Counted from the stretch's first letter, positions 33,266-43,701 are shown. The stretch is 64,000 nucleotides of DNA from Undibacterium pigrum (GCF_003201815.1 NZ_QJKB01000001.1:1523215-1587214), one strand, 5' to 3'. Program-made: numbers and translations. The notes: generated by a model from the letters alone, not told the origin.

Positions 33266-35671
33266 CTATTTCCCCCTCAACACCAGCACACTCTTCGTAT
33301 GCCCCACAACATCCTTCTCACTCAAATACTGCGGCACATAAGTCCCAGCCGCAAACCCCGCCGCCTGATCATTGTAATGCGCATCAAACAAAACCCCGCT
33401 CTGTCCCACAGGATTGATGCCTAAAGCTTTAGATGCATCACCAAAATCAATCAGACGTCGTGTCGATGGGCCATATACGACATCCCATGGTGCAGGCCCG
33501 ATTGCAGACGCAAGATTATTCGGCAACTCGCGCCCGCCGGCAACTTCAAACGGGCCGATGTTGAATATTTTATCCAGCGGTTTTTGCTGGGAGAGCGGAT
33601 GCTTATGCGTCATGGTATGTGCCTTGCCCCAGATCCACTGCTTGCTATCCGTACCAAAGGTTTTTTGCAAATGGGCGATGCTATCGCGCCATGCCAGCGC
33701 CAGAATATCCTCACGAGTTTCCACGACTGGCGTAGCACGGTTATCCCACCAGGGTGATTTTGCATCGGCCAGCAGACGTGGCAAGGCATAGTCCAGGGCG
33801 CGGGTGCGCAAAAGATTCTTGAATTGAACCTCACCCACTTCATCTGCCATGGCAGCATAGATGATCTGATACAGCAATTGACTGAAGATGGTGGGGGCTA
33901 TGCTATTCGCCTGATAACTACCATCCCATTTTTCCAGTTGCTCCAGCAGGCGCTTGCCGTCTGCATCAGTTATTTGCTTGCGCAAGACTGGCAATATAAT
34001 TGGCAAAATCTGTGCGACATAATCTGTCTTGTTTTCAAGCTGTAAAGCCTGGCTGTTTTTGGTATCCCACTTGATGCCAGGTTGCGATAACAAAGCCTCT
34101 AGTCTGCGAGCACGCTCGTTCAGATTGTAGTAACCAGGGATGGCAAAATCTGCAGATGGCAAAGGTTGTTGATTTGCAGAGACGATAAAACCGCGAGCAG
34201 GATTGACTTCATGTGGGTTATCAGCAAAATCAGTAAAGCCAGGTTTGTCAGCTTCTGCCGTACTGCCATCGAGTATAAAAGCCGGATTCATATCGGTAGG
34301 CCGTTTGACCAGTTTCGCCGCCGCCCACCAGGCGATATCACCTTGCGCATTCGCCCACACCACATTCAAACCTGGTGCATGGATATTGCTGGCAGCATGG
34401 GCTGCAATGTCTTTTGTGCCAGCACGGTTCAATTCATAAAAGGCATCGAGCACAGGATTTTCAGTTTCAAGGAACGCCCACCACATGGCGATGGGTTTGA
34501 CAGTCATATCTTCGCCCCAGGCCAGCCTGAAGGCGTCGCTGATGATGGGGCCATGAGGAGATGTCCGCAATTGCAATTTGACGGCTTCCGCACCTTTGAC
34601 CTTGATGATTTCCTCGCGGCTTTGCATATCCACCCATTGTCCCTTGATCCAGACTTGATTGGGATTTTGCGGGTTAATTTTTTCAGCGATAAAATCAACA
34701 TCATCATTCTGGAACATGGTCAGCGTCCAGCCAAAGTTCTGATTATGTCCGAGTAAAGCAAAGGGATTGAGTGCCTGATGGTGGCCATATAATTCAAAAC
34801 CCGGCATTTTGAGATGCGCCTCATACCAGACTGCGGGGGCTGAGTAGGCGATGTGCGGATCACCCGCCAGCAAGGGCTTGCCGCTGGCAGTATTTTTGCC
34901 AGCCACTACCCAGGCATTGCTGCCCTCGAACTGGGGCAAGCCAAACTCTTCCATGACTTGCTGGCTCGTCGTTGCAATGCGGTTCATCCTGTCCCAGTCC
35001 ATTGCGCTCAATTGCAGAGGTTTGATGACACCTTCGGGATGCCAGGAGAAATCAAAGATACGCAAATAATCTGCCCCCAGCTTGTCGCGTATCTGTGTCA
35101 ATACTGGTTCAGAACGGAAAGCCGCTGCAAAGCTATAGGCCATGTAACCGGATACAGCAACTGTGTCTTCTGCAGTGAATGGCCGCCTGGGTATGCCCAG
35201 CAATTCAAATTCAAGTGGTACTGCATGGGTAGCCTGATATTGGTTGATGCCATCGAGGTAGGCATTCAGGGCTTTGACTGCAGCAGAATTTTTTTCCAGC
35301 CTGGCCGCATAATCCGCCGCATGCTTGCGCAAACCCAGGGTGCGGAACAGGCGGTCAGTATCCAGCAGTTTGGAACCAAGGATTTCTGCCAGCTCACCTT
35401 TGGCAAGGCGGCGCACCATTTCCATTTGAAACAGCCTGTCCTGTGCATGCACATAACCCAGGGCGCGATATAAATCTGCTTCGTTCTTCGCCTCTATATG
35501 TGGCACACCACGCTCATCATATTGCACAGTCACTTCAGCCTGCAGACCTGTCAGCACAAGATTGCCTGAGCGTTGCACGCGCTTGCCATATATATGGACA
35601 CAGGCAGCGATGACAACTATCAGCAGCAAGGCGGATAATACAAGCAGACTCCATTTCAGCAAGCGTTTCAT
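33266..35671 (-). CDS. Penicillin acylase-family N-terminal-nucleophile hydrolase
   Basis: The 801-residue precursor has an N-terminal hydrophobic export segment (LLVLSALLLIVVIAACVHIYG), an alpha chain beginning AEVTVQYDERGVPHI, and the autocleavage site with nucleophile Ser251 in FEGSNAWVVAGKNT, which becomes the first residue of the beta chain. Homologues cleave amide bonds of acyl-homoserine lactones, cyclic lipopeptides or beta-lactams; the natural substrate here cannot be read from sequence. The enzyme is probably periplasmic. A lipobox-like AAC follows the hydrophobic stretch, so lipid anchoring is possible. It is transcribed alone. Confidence 0.93.
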   Translation of the reverse strand: MKRLLKWSLLVLSALLLIVVIAACVHIYGKRVQRSGNLVLTGLQAEVTVQYDERGVPHIEAKNEADLYRALGYVHAQDRLFQMEMVRRLAKGELAEILGSKLLDTDRLFRTLGLRKHAADYAARLEKNSAAVKALNAYLDGINQYQATHAVPLEFELLGIPRRPFTAEDTVAVSGYMAYSFAAAFRSEPVLTQIRDKLGADYLRIFDFSWHPEGVIKPLQLSAMDWDRMNRIATTSQQVMEEFGLPQFEGSNAWVVAGKNTASGKPLLAGDPHIAYSAPAVWYEAHLKMPGFELYGHHQALNPFALLGHNQNFGWTLTMFQNDDVDFIAEKINPQNPNQVWIKGQWVDMQSREEIIKVKGAEAVKLQLRTSPHGPIISDAFRLAWGEDMTVKPIAMWWAFLETENPVLDAFYELNRAGTKDIAAHAASNIHAPGLNVVWANAQGDIAWWAAAKLVKRPTDMNPAFILDGSTAEADKPGFTDFADNPHEVNPARGFIVSANQQPLPSADFAIPGYYNLNERARRLEALLSQPGIKWDTKNSQALQLENKTDYVAQILPIILPVLRKQITDADGKRLLEQLEKWDGSYQANSIAPTIFSQLLYQIIYAAMADEVGEVQFKNLLRTRALDYALPRLLADAKSPWWDNRATPVVETREDILALAWRDSIAHLQKTFGTDSKQWIWGKAHTMTHKHPLSQQKPLDKIFNIGPFEVAGGRELPNNLASAIGPAPWDVVYGPSTRRLIDFGDASKALGINPVGQSGVLFDAHYNDQAAGFAAGTYVPQYLSEKDVVGHTKSVLVLRGK

Positions 35672-35872
35672 TCGTGAGCTTTCAATGTGGCATAGTGTTC
35701 AGATTCTACACTCAGTCGCAAGAATCACGCTGAGCGCGCGCTGCCGTCAATATTATCAATAATTTATCATCAGAAAAAGAGCTTCATAGACTATTGATTT
35801 TGACTCACCTATCATCATCTATACCCTTTGCTATTTGCTTAGCCCACGCTCGCCCACTATTCTGGACTGTGC

Positions 35873-37696
35873 ATGACCAATCCCACCCCCACTCCCCCTC
35901 CAGCCGTTGAAATTTCCCAGCGCAGCAGCTTGCAAACCCTCAAAGGCTTGTTGCCATTCCTGACGCCATACAAAACGCAATTTGTATTGGCCGGCATCGC
36001 TTTGCTGGTGGCAGCCGGTGCCACATTAGCAATACCTTATGCTTTCCGCCAGATGATAGACCTGGGCTTTGGTGGTGGCGATCACAGTATCAAACACGTA
36101 GACCTGACCTTCATTGCCTTGTTTGGTGTGGCCTGTGTGCTGGGCATAGCCACTGCCGCCAGGTTTTACATGGTGTCGTGGCTGGGTGAAAGAGTGACGG
36201 CAGATATACGCAATGCGGTGTATTCACATGTGGTTACGCAAAGCCCTGAATTTTTTGAAACCACGCAAACTGGTGAAGTATTGTCGCGCCTGACGACCGA
36301 TACTACGCTGATACAAACTGTGGTAGGCACCAGCATCTCCATGGCTTTGCGTAATTTCCTGCTCTTTCTTGGTGGTCTGGTGATGTTGTTTATTACCAGC
36401 CCCAAATTATCATCCATCATCATCGTCATGCTGGCGGTGGTGGTCTTGCCCATCATCCTGTTTGGTCGTCGTGTACGCACCTTGTCGCGTGATTCGCAAG
36501 ACAGGATTGCCGATGCATCGGCAATTGCAGGTGAAATCTTGAATGCCATGCCGACGGTGCAAGCCTTCACTCATGAGCATATAGAAGCCCAGCGTTTCTC
36601 TGGCTCGGTCGAAGGTGCGTTTAAAACTGCCATGCGCCGCATACGCGCCCGCTCGCTACTGACGGTCATGGCTATCCTGCTGATCTTCGGCGCGATTGTT
36701 TTTGTATTATGGCTGGGTGCCCATTCAGTCATGCAAGGCCGCATGAGTGGCGGTGAACTGGGTCAGTTTATTTTGTATGCCTCTATCGTGGCGGGTGCCG
36801 TCGGGGCTTTGTCTGAAGTTATGGGCGATGCCCAGCGCGCAGCAGGAGCAACCGAGCGCCTGCTGGAATTGATCGAAGTCAAATCACCGATACAAAATCC
36901 AGTAAAAGCACTGAACTTGCCTACCCGTGCCGAACACGATCCCAGAGGAGCTGCGCTGTCACTGCAGGGTCTGGAGTTTCATTACCCTTCGCGCCCCAAT
37001 ACCGCAGCCTTGTTGAACCTGAATCTGGATATACAGCCCGGCGAAACTGTTGCCATTGTTGGTTCTTCCGGTGCGGGCAAGACTACCTTGTTCCAGATGC
37101 TGTTGCGTTTTTATGACCCTCAGCAAGGCAGGATCACTCTCGATGGCATCAATATACGCGACTTGAGCCTGCATGAATTGCGTGGCGCTATAGGTGTGGT
37201 GCCGCAAGATACAGTCATTTTCTCAGCCAATGCCATGGAAAACATACGCTATGGTCGCGCCGATGCCAGTGATGCAGAAGTAATTGCGGCAGCGAAAATG
37301 GCAGCCGCGCATGAATTCATAGAAAGACTGCCGGAAGGCTATCAATCCTTCCTGGGTGAACGAGGCGTGCGTCTGTCTGGCGGACAAAAGCAAAGGATAG
37401 CCATTGCCCGCGCCCTGCTGAAAAACCCGCCACTATTGCTATTGGATGAAGCCACCAGCGCGCTTGATGCAGAGTCAGAACGCCTGGTGCAAGGTGCGCT
37501 GGAAGTGGCGATGCAAGGCCGCACTACCCTGATCATTGCGCACAGGCTGGCCACCGTACAGCGTGCCAACCGTATCATCGTCATGGAACATGGACGCATC
37601 GTGGAAACTGGCACCCACTCTTCGCTGGTAGAGCAAGGTGGGGTCTACGCGAAACTGGCTGCATTGCAGTTTGATTTGCACAGGAATGAAGAATAG
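35873..37696 (+). CDS. ABC exporter, fused membrane and ATPase domains
   Basis: This 607-residue half-transporter has six membrane helices in the first 320 residues, followed by a nucleotide-binding domain with Walker A GSSGAGKTT (397-405), signature LSGGQ (501-505) and Walker B LLLLDEATSALD. The layout matches MsbA/LmrA-type exporters that work as homodimers. The substrate is unknown; lipid or drug export is typical. No partner genes are next to it, and the ATG lacks an obvious ribosome binding site. Confidence 0.94.
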   Translation: MTNPTPTPPPAVEISQRSSLQTLKGLLPFLTPYKTQFVLAGIALLVAAGATLAIPYAFRQMIDLGFGGGDHSIKHVDLTFIALFGVACVLGIATAARFYMVSWLGERVTADIRNAVYSHVVTQSPEFFETTQTGEVLSRLTTDTTLIQTVVGTSISMALRNFLLFLGGLVMLFITSPKLSSIIIVMLAVVVLPIILFGRRVRTLSRDSQDRIADASAIAGEILNAMPTVQAFTHEHIEAQRFSGSVEGAFKTAMRRIRARSLLTVMAILLIFGAIVFVLWLGAHSVMQGRMSGGELGQFILYASIVAGAVGALSEVMGDAQRAAGATERLLELIEVKSPIQNPVKALNLPTRAEHDPRGAALSLQGLEFHYPSRPNTAALLNLNLDIQPGETVAIVGSSGAGKTTLFQMLLRFYDPQQGRITLDGINIRDLSLHELRGAIGVVPQDTVIFSANAMENIRYGRADASDAEVIAAAKMAAAHEFIERLPEGYQSFLGERGVRLSGGQKQRIAIARALLKNPPLLLLDEATSALDAESERLVQGALEVAMQGRTTLIIAHRLATVQRANRIIVMEHGRIVETGTHSSLVEQGGVYAKLAALQFDLHRNEE

Positions 37697-37755
37697 CAAT
37701 AGATTAATAAACCATGGCAAAATAGCCAACTCATCACCCACACATAAAGGAGACC

Positions 37756-38133
37756 ATGATGATAGGCTACATTACCCTGGGCACGAATGATGTGAAGCGT
37801 GCCGCCGCTTTTTACGATGCGCTGCTGGCAGAAATTGGCGCCAAACGTACGATGGAATCAGAAGGTTTCGTCGCCTGGGGAGTCAGCCCCAAACATCCCG
37901 CACTGGGTATTATCACGCCTTTTAATGGCGAAGCGGCGACTGTAGGTAATGGCAGCATGGCGGCTCTTGTCGTTAAAACCAAAGAACAGGTGCAAGCTGT
38001 ATATAACAAGGCTATTGAACTGGGTGGCAAAGATGAAGGCGGACCAGGCCCACGGGGTGACAGCGGTTTTTACGCTGCTTATTTCCGCGACCTGGATGGC
38101 AATAAGTTGAATGCATTCTGCATGGGTGGCTAA
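37756..38133 (+). CDS. VOC-family (glyoxalase/bleomycin resistance-like) protein
   Basis: This 125-residue single VOC domain starts MIGYITLGTNDVKRAAAFYDAL and ends YFRDLDGNKLNAFCMG, the usual metal-site strands. Family members are glyoxalases, dioxygenases or resistance proteins; the precise reaction is unclear. AAGGAG precedes two adjacent ATGs (37756 and 37759); spacing favours the second slightly. It lies 59 bp after the ABC exporter and may be co-transcribed. Confidence 0.88.
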   Translation: MMIGYITLGTNDVKRAAAFYDALLAEIGAKRTMESEGFVAWGVSPKHPALGIITPFNGEAATVGNGSMAALVVKTKEQVQAVYNKAIELGGKDEGGPGPRGDSGFYAAYFRDLDGNKLNAFCMGG

Positions 38134-38186
38134 GTTTTAGCTGGCTGTTGCAAGTCCCCCGATTTGCAACAGCAAACAATTGCTAT

Positions 38187-38762
38187 TTAGTCGCTCGCCG
38201 CTTCAAGTGCAGTAGCAACCGCAGCAAGGATGCGCTGGGAAAATTCTTCATCTTCCGCCACACGCGCCAGCACGACTGCGCCCACCATACTGGCCAAAGC
38301 CAGCATGGCCTTGTCTTCTCTTTTCTCTTTCGTTTCGCCAGGCAGCAAGTCCACCAGCACAGCCATCAAGTCATGTGCGCCTTTGTCGGCAGCTTTGCGC
38401 ACAGTCTCGTTTTGCCTGGCCATGTCTGACCCAAGGGCTGCGAGGGCACAGCCCCTGCCAGGCTTGTCCCTGTGCGCCAGAGACAGATAATCATTGGAGA
38501 TGCGTGACAGCGCGGTATCCGGTGATTCTGTCTGCCACTTCTTCCAGCGCTCTGCGGAGCGCCCCAGACTCAGTGCGCAGGTTTGCGCAATCAAGTCTTC
38601 TTTGGAAGAGAAGTTTCCATAAAAACCACCATGTGTAAGGCCAGCACCCTTCATCAGATCAACCACGCTGACACCGTCATAGCCGCGCTCCCGGAATAGC
38701 TGCGAAGCTACATCAAGGATGCGCTGGCGATTTTCATTTGCCTGCTCTCTGCTGACTTTCAT
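38187..38762 (-). CDS. TetR-family repressor, divergent from an MFS gene
   Basis: The 191-residue protein has the N-terminal TetR helix-turn-helix (RILDVASQLFRERGYDGVSVVDLMKGAGLTHGGFY split over residues 14-48) and a ligand-binding C-terminal domain. GGAG lies upstream of the ATG. It is 113 bp from the divergent MFS transporter gene, the standard layout of an efflux regulator, and a perfect 14-bp palindrome lies between them. It is clearly related to the second TetR at 45114 (shared GLTHGGFY and LGSxMxRQ). Confidence 0.93.
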   Translation of the reverse strand: MKVSREQANENRQRILDVASQLFRERGYDGVSVVDLMKGAGLTHGGFYGNFSSKEDLIAQTCALSLGRSAERWKKWQTESPDTALSRISNDYLSLAHRDKPGRGCALAALGSDMARQNETVRKAADKGAHDLMAVLVDLLPGETKEKREDKAMLALASMVGAVVLARVAEDEEFSQRILAAVATALEAASD

Positions 38763-38823
38763 GACCCTGCTCCATCAATAAATTCTCTTGACATTATAGA
38801 TTATAAACGTAATATATGCAATC

Positions 38824-38837
38824 ATGATGATCATCAT
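38824..38837. promoter_or_regulatory. Perfect 14-bp palindrome ATGATGATCATCAT, probable TetR operator
   Basis: The palindrome is centred in the spacer between the TetR and MFS genes, 38 bp before the MFS start codon. Nearly the same sequence recurs at the other TetR locus (45061-45074 and 45709-45722), supporting a genuine operator of this regulator type. Confidence 0.7.
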
Positions 38838-38875
38838 TTAAAACCAAGTCCGCCCTTACATTCACGGAAAACAAT

Positions 38876-40096
38876 ATGGATACCAGGAACAATCTATTGA
38901 ACAAATACCCAGCGATCTGGCTGGTGCTATTGGGCACTGCGGGCACCTTTGCCCTGACCATGGGGGCGCGGCAAAGCATGGGCTTGTTTTTAAGCCCTAT
39001 GAATACTGCCACTGGCCTGGGCGTAGGCAATATCAGCCTGGCTTTCGCTTTTGGGCAATTGTGGTGGGGCCTGACACAACCATTTGCGGGTGCCTTTGCC
39101 GACAAAATGGGCGCTGGTCGCGTCTTGTGTGTGGGTATCATCCTGGTGGCAGTGGGTACTTTCATCACGCCGCTGATGACGACCACGGCTGGCCTGATCT
39201 TTGCCATAGGCATGCTGGCGGCAGGTGGTGCAGGCATGGCCGGGCCAGCGGTGCTGATGGCAACTGCCACCCGCATGATCCCGGCAGAAAAGCGAGGCAT
39301 TGCTACTGGCATCGTGAATGCTGGCGGCTCTTTTGGCCAGTTTTTGATGGCACCAATCGCCATCACGCTCATGGGTTTGTATGGCTGGAATAATGCCATG
39401 CAGATCATGGGTGTACTGGTTTTGCTGGCCCTGCCCGCTGCCTATTTGTTACGTGGAAAACCTGTACAAGCTGCCAGTACTGGACAAGCGCCTGTCAGCA
39501 CATCCAAGGCCATCTCCATCGCCCTGAAAAATCCCAGTTACCTGATGCTGGCTGCAGGCTTTTTTGTTTGTGGCTTTCATGTGGCTTTTCTCGCCACCCA
39601 TTTACCCGGCGTAATCAGCCTGTGCGGCTTGCCTGCGGAGTTTGGTGGCTGGGCGCTGGCCATGCTGGGCCTGTTTAATATCATAGGCAGCATTTCCATG
39701 GGCTGGGCAGTAGGCAAGTGGCGCATGAAGTCACTGCTGTCATTGCTGTATGCGACACGCGCACTGGCCGTCATCCTGTTTTTACTGGCACCCAAAACTG
39801 GTGCCGTGGTACTGGTATTTGCAGCAGTGATGGGGTTGACTTTCTTGTCCACCGTACCGCCGACTGCTGGCCTGGTTGCCAAGTTGTTTGGACCTGCCAA
39901 TATGGCCAGCCTGTTTGGCATCGTCATGCTGACACATCAACTCGGTGGCTTTCTGGGTGTCTGGCTGGGTGGCAAGGTGCTGGAAGCAAATGGCAATTTC
40001 AATTTACTCTGGTATATCGATATCGCCCTGGCAGTCACTGCTGCCCTGGTACACTTACCCATACAGGAAAAACAATTGCAACTGCAGGCAGCCTAA
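38876..40096 (+). CDS. MFS transporter
   Basis: This 406-residue protein has about 12 hydrophobic helices, beginning WLVLLGTAGTFALTMGARQSMG, with a basic loop between helices 2 and 3 (FADKMGAGRVL). It resembles the oxalate/formate-antiporter-like or YbfB-like MFS branches. Because it is divergent from a TetR regulator and under its operator-like palindrome, efflux of a compound sensed by that regulator is likely. No other genes follow on this strand; the next gene is convergent. Confidence 0.92.
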   Translation: MDTRNNLLNKYPAIWLVLLGTAGTFALTMGARQSMGLFLSPMNTATGLGVGNISLAFAFGQLWWGLTQPFAGAFADKMGAGRVLCVGIILVAVGTFITPLMTTTAGLIFAIGMLAAGGAGMAGPAVLMATATRMIPAEKRGIATGIVNAGGSFGQFLMAPIAITLMGLYGWNNAMQIMGVLVLLALPAAYLLRGKPVQAASTGQAPVSTSKAISIALKNPSYLMLAAGFFVCGFHVAFLATHLPGVISLCGLPAEFGGWALAMLGLFNIIGSISMGWAVGKWRMKSLLSLLYATRALAVILFLLAPKTGAVVLVFAAVMGLTFLSTVPPTAGLVAKLFGPANMASLFGIVMLTHQLGGFLGVWLGGKVLEANGNFNLLWYIDIALAVTAALVHLPIQEKQLQLQAA

Positions 40097-40123
40097 GCCG
40101 CGCTGCAGTCAAGCTGACAGCAG

Positions 40124-40148
40124 GGTTTATTTAATGACTGAATAAACC
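40124..40148. terminator. Hairpin between convergent MFS and amidohydrolase genes
   Basis: GGTTTATT (40124-40131) and AATAAACC (40141-40148) form an 8-bp stem that overlaps the amidohydrolase stop codon. It may end both transcripts; no long T-run follows. Confidence 0.45.
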
Positions 40149-41797
40149 TGCTTGCCTGCCACCCAGGTTTGCAAGACCCTGATCTTGTAAATGTCTTTGG
40201 CAGGCATGTTCAGCATATCCTGGTCTATGATGATAAAGTCTGCCCACTTGCCTGCCTCCAGCGTACCCAGGCTATTTTCCTGATGTGCCGCATAGGCAGC
40301 ATCAAGAGTGAAGCAGCGCAAGGCTTCCTGCACAGTCATGGCTTGACTGGCATACCAGCCTTGCGCAGGCTTGCCCGCCATGTCCTGACGGGTAACAGCT
40401 GCGTGTATCCCCCAGAATGGATTGGGCGATTCTATAGGGAAGTCAGAACCGCAGGCGATACGTGAACCTTGCTTCAGGAAGCTGCGCCAGGCATAAGCTC
40501 CCTTGATGCGCTCAGCCCCTACCCTGTCCTCAGCCATATTCATATCCGATGTTGCATGAGTGGGCTGCATGGAGGGCAAGATGCCCAGTTGCTTGAAACG
40601 TGGAATATCATCCAGTGCCACGACCTGGGCATGCTCTATGCGGTGACGCAAGCTGGCGGATGCTGATGCTGGCAAGCGGGCAAAGCCATCCAGTATCTGA
40701 CGGTTACCGGCGTCACCAATCGCATGCACATTCACCTGGTAGCCCTTGCTGGCGGCTTTTTCTATCATGGCGTACATGTCGTCGGCAGTCTTGAACAGCA
40801 GACCATGCGTATGCGGCGCATCTGAATACGGTGCCATCAAGGCCGCACCACGGCTACCAAGCGCGCCATCAGCAAACAATTTTACGGCTCGCAAAGAGTA
40901 AAAATCTTGCCCATATGTCAACAATGGACCTTGCTGGGAAACTTTATCGAACAAGCCATCTGTGCCACGCACCATGCCATAAACACGCGCAGTCAACTTG
41001 CCCTGGTCTGCATATTCACGGAATAATTTATCGGCAGCTTCAGATACACCAGCATCATGCACACTGGTGACGCCGACCTTCGCCAGTTCCAGCAAGGCCA
41101 GGTTCAGGGCAGCCCTCTGCTCCGCATTTGATGCCGGCGGCACTACCTTGTCGACCATGCGCATGGCAGCATCTACCAGGATGCCGGTAGGCTTGCCCTG
41201 AGCATCTTTTTCTATCTTGCCACCAGCAGGGTCAGGCGTACTTTCTGTAATGCCTGCCAGCTGCAAAGCCTTGCTATTGGCCCAGCCAGCATGGCCATCT
41301 ACCCGAGATAACCACACGGGGCGATCCTTGACTACTACATCAATTTCCTGCGCAGTGGGAAAGCGACCCAGCTTCCAGTTGGCCTGATTCCATTCACCAC
41401 CGATGATCCACTGGTTCAGAGGGAAGCGGAGTGCATAGTCTGCAATTGCCTTTTGCGCGTCAGCCAGATTGGCAGTAGCACGCAAGCCCAGTTGCATTTG
41501 ACTTACCCCCAGGCTCAGCACATGTCCGTGCGCGTCTATCATGCCTGGCAACAAGGTTTTACCACCGCCATCCACATGTCGCGCATTGGGCAAGCGCACT
41601 GCCAGCTCTGCCGATTTACCGGTGGCAATTACTTTACCGGCATCGTCAAATGCCAGCGCCTGAAACTGCAGTAATTGCGCCCCGCTAAAGGTATACCCAC
41701 GGACATTATTAATGATCGTATCGGCGGCGGCAGTACCTGCATACAGGCAACTGCAGCTGGCAATTGCCAGCATCAAGGGCTTCAATGTGCTGTACAT
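40127..41797 (-). CDS. Exported YtcJ-type metal-dependent amidohydrolase
   Basis: The ATG at 41795-41797 gives 556 residues starting with a signal peptide (LKPLMLAIASCSCLYAGTAAA-DT). An in-frame extension to 41866 would bury it. The amidohydrolase core has the metal motif PGMIDAHGHV, a later VNVHAIGDAGNRQ and the Asp region CGSDFPIESPNP, placing it in the amidohydrolase_3 group. Members act on N-acyl amino acids, formamides or cyclic amides; the substrate here is unknown. Probably periplasmic. Confidence 0.9.
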   Translation of the reverse strand: MYSTLKPLMLAIASCSCLYAGTAAADTIINNVRGYTFSGAQLLQFQALAFDDAGKVIATGKSAELAVRLPNARHVDGGGKTLLPGMIDAHGHVLSLGVSQMQLGLRATANLADAQKAIADYALRFPLNQWIIGGEWNQANWKLGRFPTAQEIDVVVKDRPVWLSRVDGHAGWANSKALQLAGITESTPDPAGGKIEKDAQGKPTGILVDAAMRMVDKVVPPASNAEQRAALNLALLELAKVGVTSVHDAGVSEAADKLFREYADQGKLTARVYGMVRGTDGLFDKVSQQGPLLTYGQDFYSLRAVKLFADGALGSRGAALMAPYSDAPHTHGLLFKTADDMYAMIEKAASKGYQVNVHAIGDAGNRQILDGFARLPASASASLRHRIEHAQVVALDDIPRFKQLGILPSMQPTHATSDMNMAEDRVGAERIKGAYAWRSFLKQGSRIACGSDFPIESPNPFWGIHAAVTRQDMAGKPAQGWYASQAMTVQEALRCFTLDAAYAAHQENSLGTLEAGKWADFIIIDQDMLNMPAKDIYKIRVLQTWVAGKQVYSVIK

Positions 41798-42153
41798 GTA
41801 AAGGTCCAGAGATAGATAAAGAGGGATATTGTATTTCAATATGCATTGATAATTTGGATATAGCAAAGAACAATGAGAGCTTGATTTTTCTCATTGTCAT
41901 TTAACAAATCAGCCTATCATTACCAATCCACCAAGTCAACTTTAGATGAACTTAGATGATTTTTATCAATAATTAGATCAATTTAAGATCATTTACCACA
42001 AAGAAAAAGTAAAATCCAAAGAAAATCTCATGTAACAGATGTAAAACTTGTCATATAACTGACATTTACCTTGACGCTGCAAACGGCACTTGCGTACACT
42101 CTCACGATCCTGCAATCCACGTCGACTATGGTCGATTAGACAATTCATTGCCT
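41798..42153. other. 356-bp AT-rich divergent spacer
   Basis: It should contain divergent promoters for the amidohydrolase and the lytic transglycosylase. A short direct repeat (CTTAGATGA-like, about 41940-41960) is visible, but no clear operator, hairpin or ORF. Confidence 0.5.
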
Positions 42154-43701
42154 ATGAAACGATTCCGACTAAGCTCCCCAAGCATATTGACCGCCGCTTT
42201 ACTAGCGAGCCTGGCACCTCAACTATGTCTTGCCGACGCTCCTCCAGCTTTTTCCCTGGTCTCAGCACCAGAAACCACCAACTCAGTTCAAGCTACTGCT
42301 GCCAGTCAGGCAGTCAACCTGGAATTACCTCCGGACGTAGCCAATTTTGAATATACGGACAAAACCACAGACCTGTGGGAAAGAGTGCGCGCCGGTTATG
42401 CCATACCCGACCTGGAAAACCAGCTCGTAGCAAACCAGCTGGCCTGGTACGGCACCCGGACTGAATATATTCTGCGCACTGTGCAACGTGGCTCCCGCTA
42501 CCTCTATCACGTGGTGGAAGAGCTGGAAAAACGTGGCATGCCAACTGAACTGGCCCTGCTGCCATTCATAGAATCTGCGTTTAACCCCCAAGCCATTTCC
42601 ACCGCCAAGGCAACCGGCATGTGGCAGTTCATGGCAGCGACAGGTCGTGACTTCAACCTCAAGCAAACCATGTTCAAGGATGACAGGCGCGGCGTGCTGG
42701 ACTCTACCGATGCTGCCCTGAATTACCTGGAAAAGCTGTATGGCATGTTTGGTGACTGGCAGCTTGCGCTGGCAGCCTATAACTGGGGTGAAGGTTCAGT
42801 CCAGCGGGCCATCAAGAAGCAGCAGGCACTGGGTTTGCCTATAGATTTCCAGAGCTTGTCGGTGCATATGCCGAACGAGACTAAAAATTACTTGCCAAAA
42901 TTGCAGGCAGTCAAGAACATCATAGGCCATCCAGAACAATTCAACCTGGCCCTGCCCAAGCTGGACAACCAGCCTTATTTCGTGTCGGTTGAAAAAACCC
43001 GCGATATTGATGTGCGTGTTGCAGCACAACTGGCTGAGCTTTCCATCGATGAATTCAAGGCCCTGAACCCGCAATTCAGCCGCCCCGTCATTACTGGCAG
43101 CAGCAGTACCAAGATTTTGCTGCCTACGGATAATGCGGCACTGTACAAGGCCAACCTGAACAAGTGGCAAGGCCCTTTATCCACCTGGTCTGCTCACACC
43201 GTACAAAAAACCGAGCGCATAGAATCACTGGCCAGCAAATTGGGCTTAAAGCCCGAAGTCGTGCGTGAAGTGAACCTGATCCCGGCAAAAATGATGATCA
43301 AGGCTGGCTCTACCTTGCTGGTGCCAAAGTCTGATAAAGCACCTGATCACGATATTTCTCTGGAGATCGCTGAAAAAGCCCAGATCGTCATAGAAAAAAC
43401 CAGCACCCGCCAGCTCAGCTACAAAGTGGGCAAGCATGATAATCTGGCTGCCATCGCCAAACGTTTCCGTGTCAGTGTTGCCGAGTTGAAAAACTGGAAT
43501 CATTTAAAGCGTGAAAACATTTCCCATGGCCAGACCTTGCACATACAGTCACCCATCGTTACGCAAGTCAATCAAACCAATATAGTGGCAAGCAGCCGCA
43601 AGGCACCAGCACCTAAAATTGTCCATCGCACAGCAGCACCAACACGCAGTGGCAAAACGCTGATAGCAAACCTCAAGGCAGGCAAAAAGAAACACAGCTA
43701 A
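42154..43701 (+). CDS. mltD: MltD-like membrane-bound lytic transglycosylase with LysM domains
   Basis: The ATG at 42154 (515 residues) is favoured over a TTG six bases earlier. A signal peptide (LTAALLASLAPQLCLA) precedes a family-1 lytic transglycosylase domain (about 95-260) with catalytic Glu140 in LLPFIESAFNP and the AYNWGEGSV motif. Two LysM-type peptidoglycan-binding repeats follow (about 345-395 and 425-470). It cleaves murein glycan strands to anhydro-muropeptides in the periplasm. There is no strong lipobox, so membrane attachment is less certain than in E. coli MltD. Confidence 0.92.
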   Translation: MKRFRLSSPSILTAALLASLAPQLCLADAPPAFSLVSAPETTNSVQATAASQAVNLELPPDVANFEYTDKTTDLWERVRAGYAIPDLENQLVANQLAWYGTRTEYILRTVQRGSRYLYHVVEELEKRGMPTELALLPFIESAFNPQAISTAKATGMWQFMAATGRDFNLKQTMFKDDRRGVLDSTDAALNYLEKLYGMFGDWQLALAAYNWGEGSVQRAIKKQQALGLPIDFQSLSVHMPNETKNYLPKLQAVKNIIGHPEQFNLALPKLDNQPYFVSVEKTRDIDVRVAAQLAELSIDEFKALNPQFSRPVITGSSSTKILLPTDNAALYKANLNKWQGPLSTWSAHTVQKTERIESLASKLGLKPEVVREVNLIPAKMMIKAGSTLLVPKSDKAPDHDISLEIAEKAQIVIEKTSTRQLSYKVGKHDNLAAIAKRFRVSVAELKNWNHLKRENISHGQTLHIQSPIVTQVNQTNIVASSRKAPAPKIVHRTAAPTRSGKTLIANLKAGKKKHS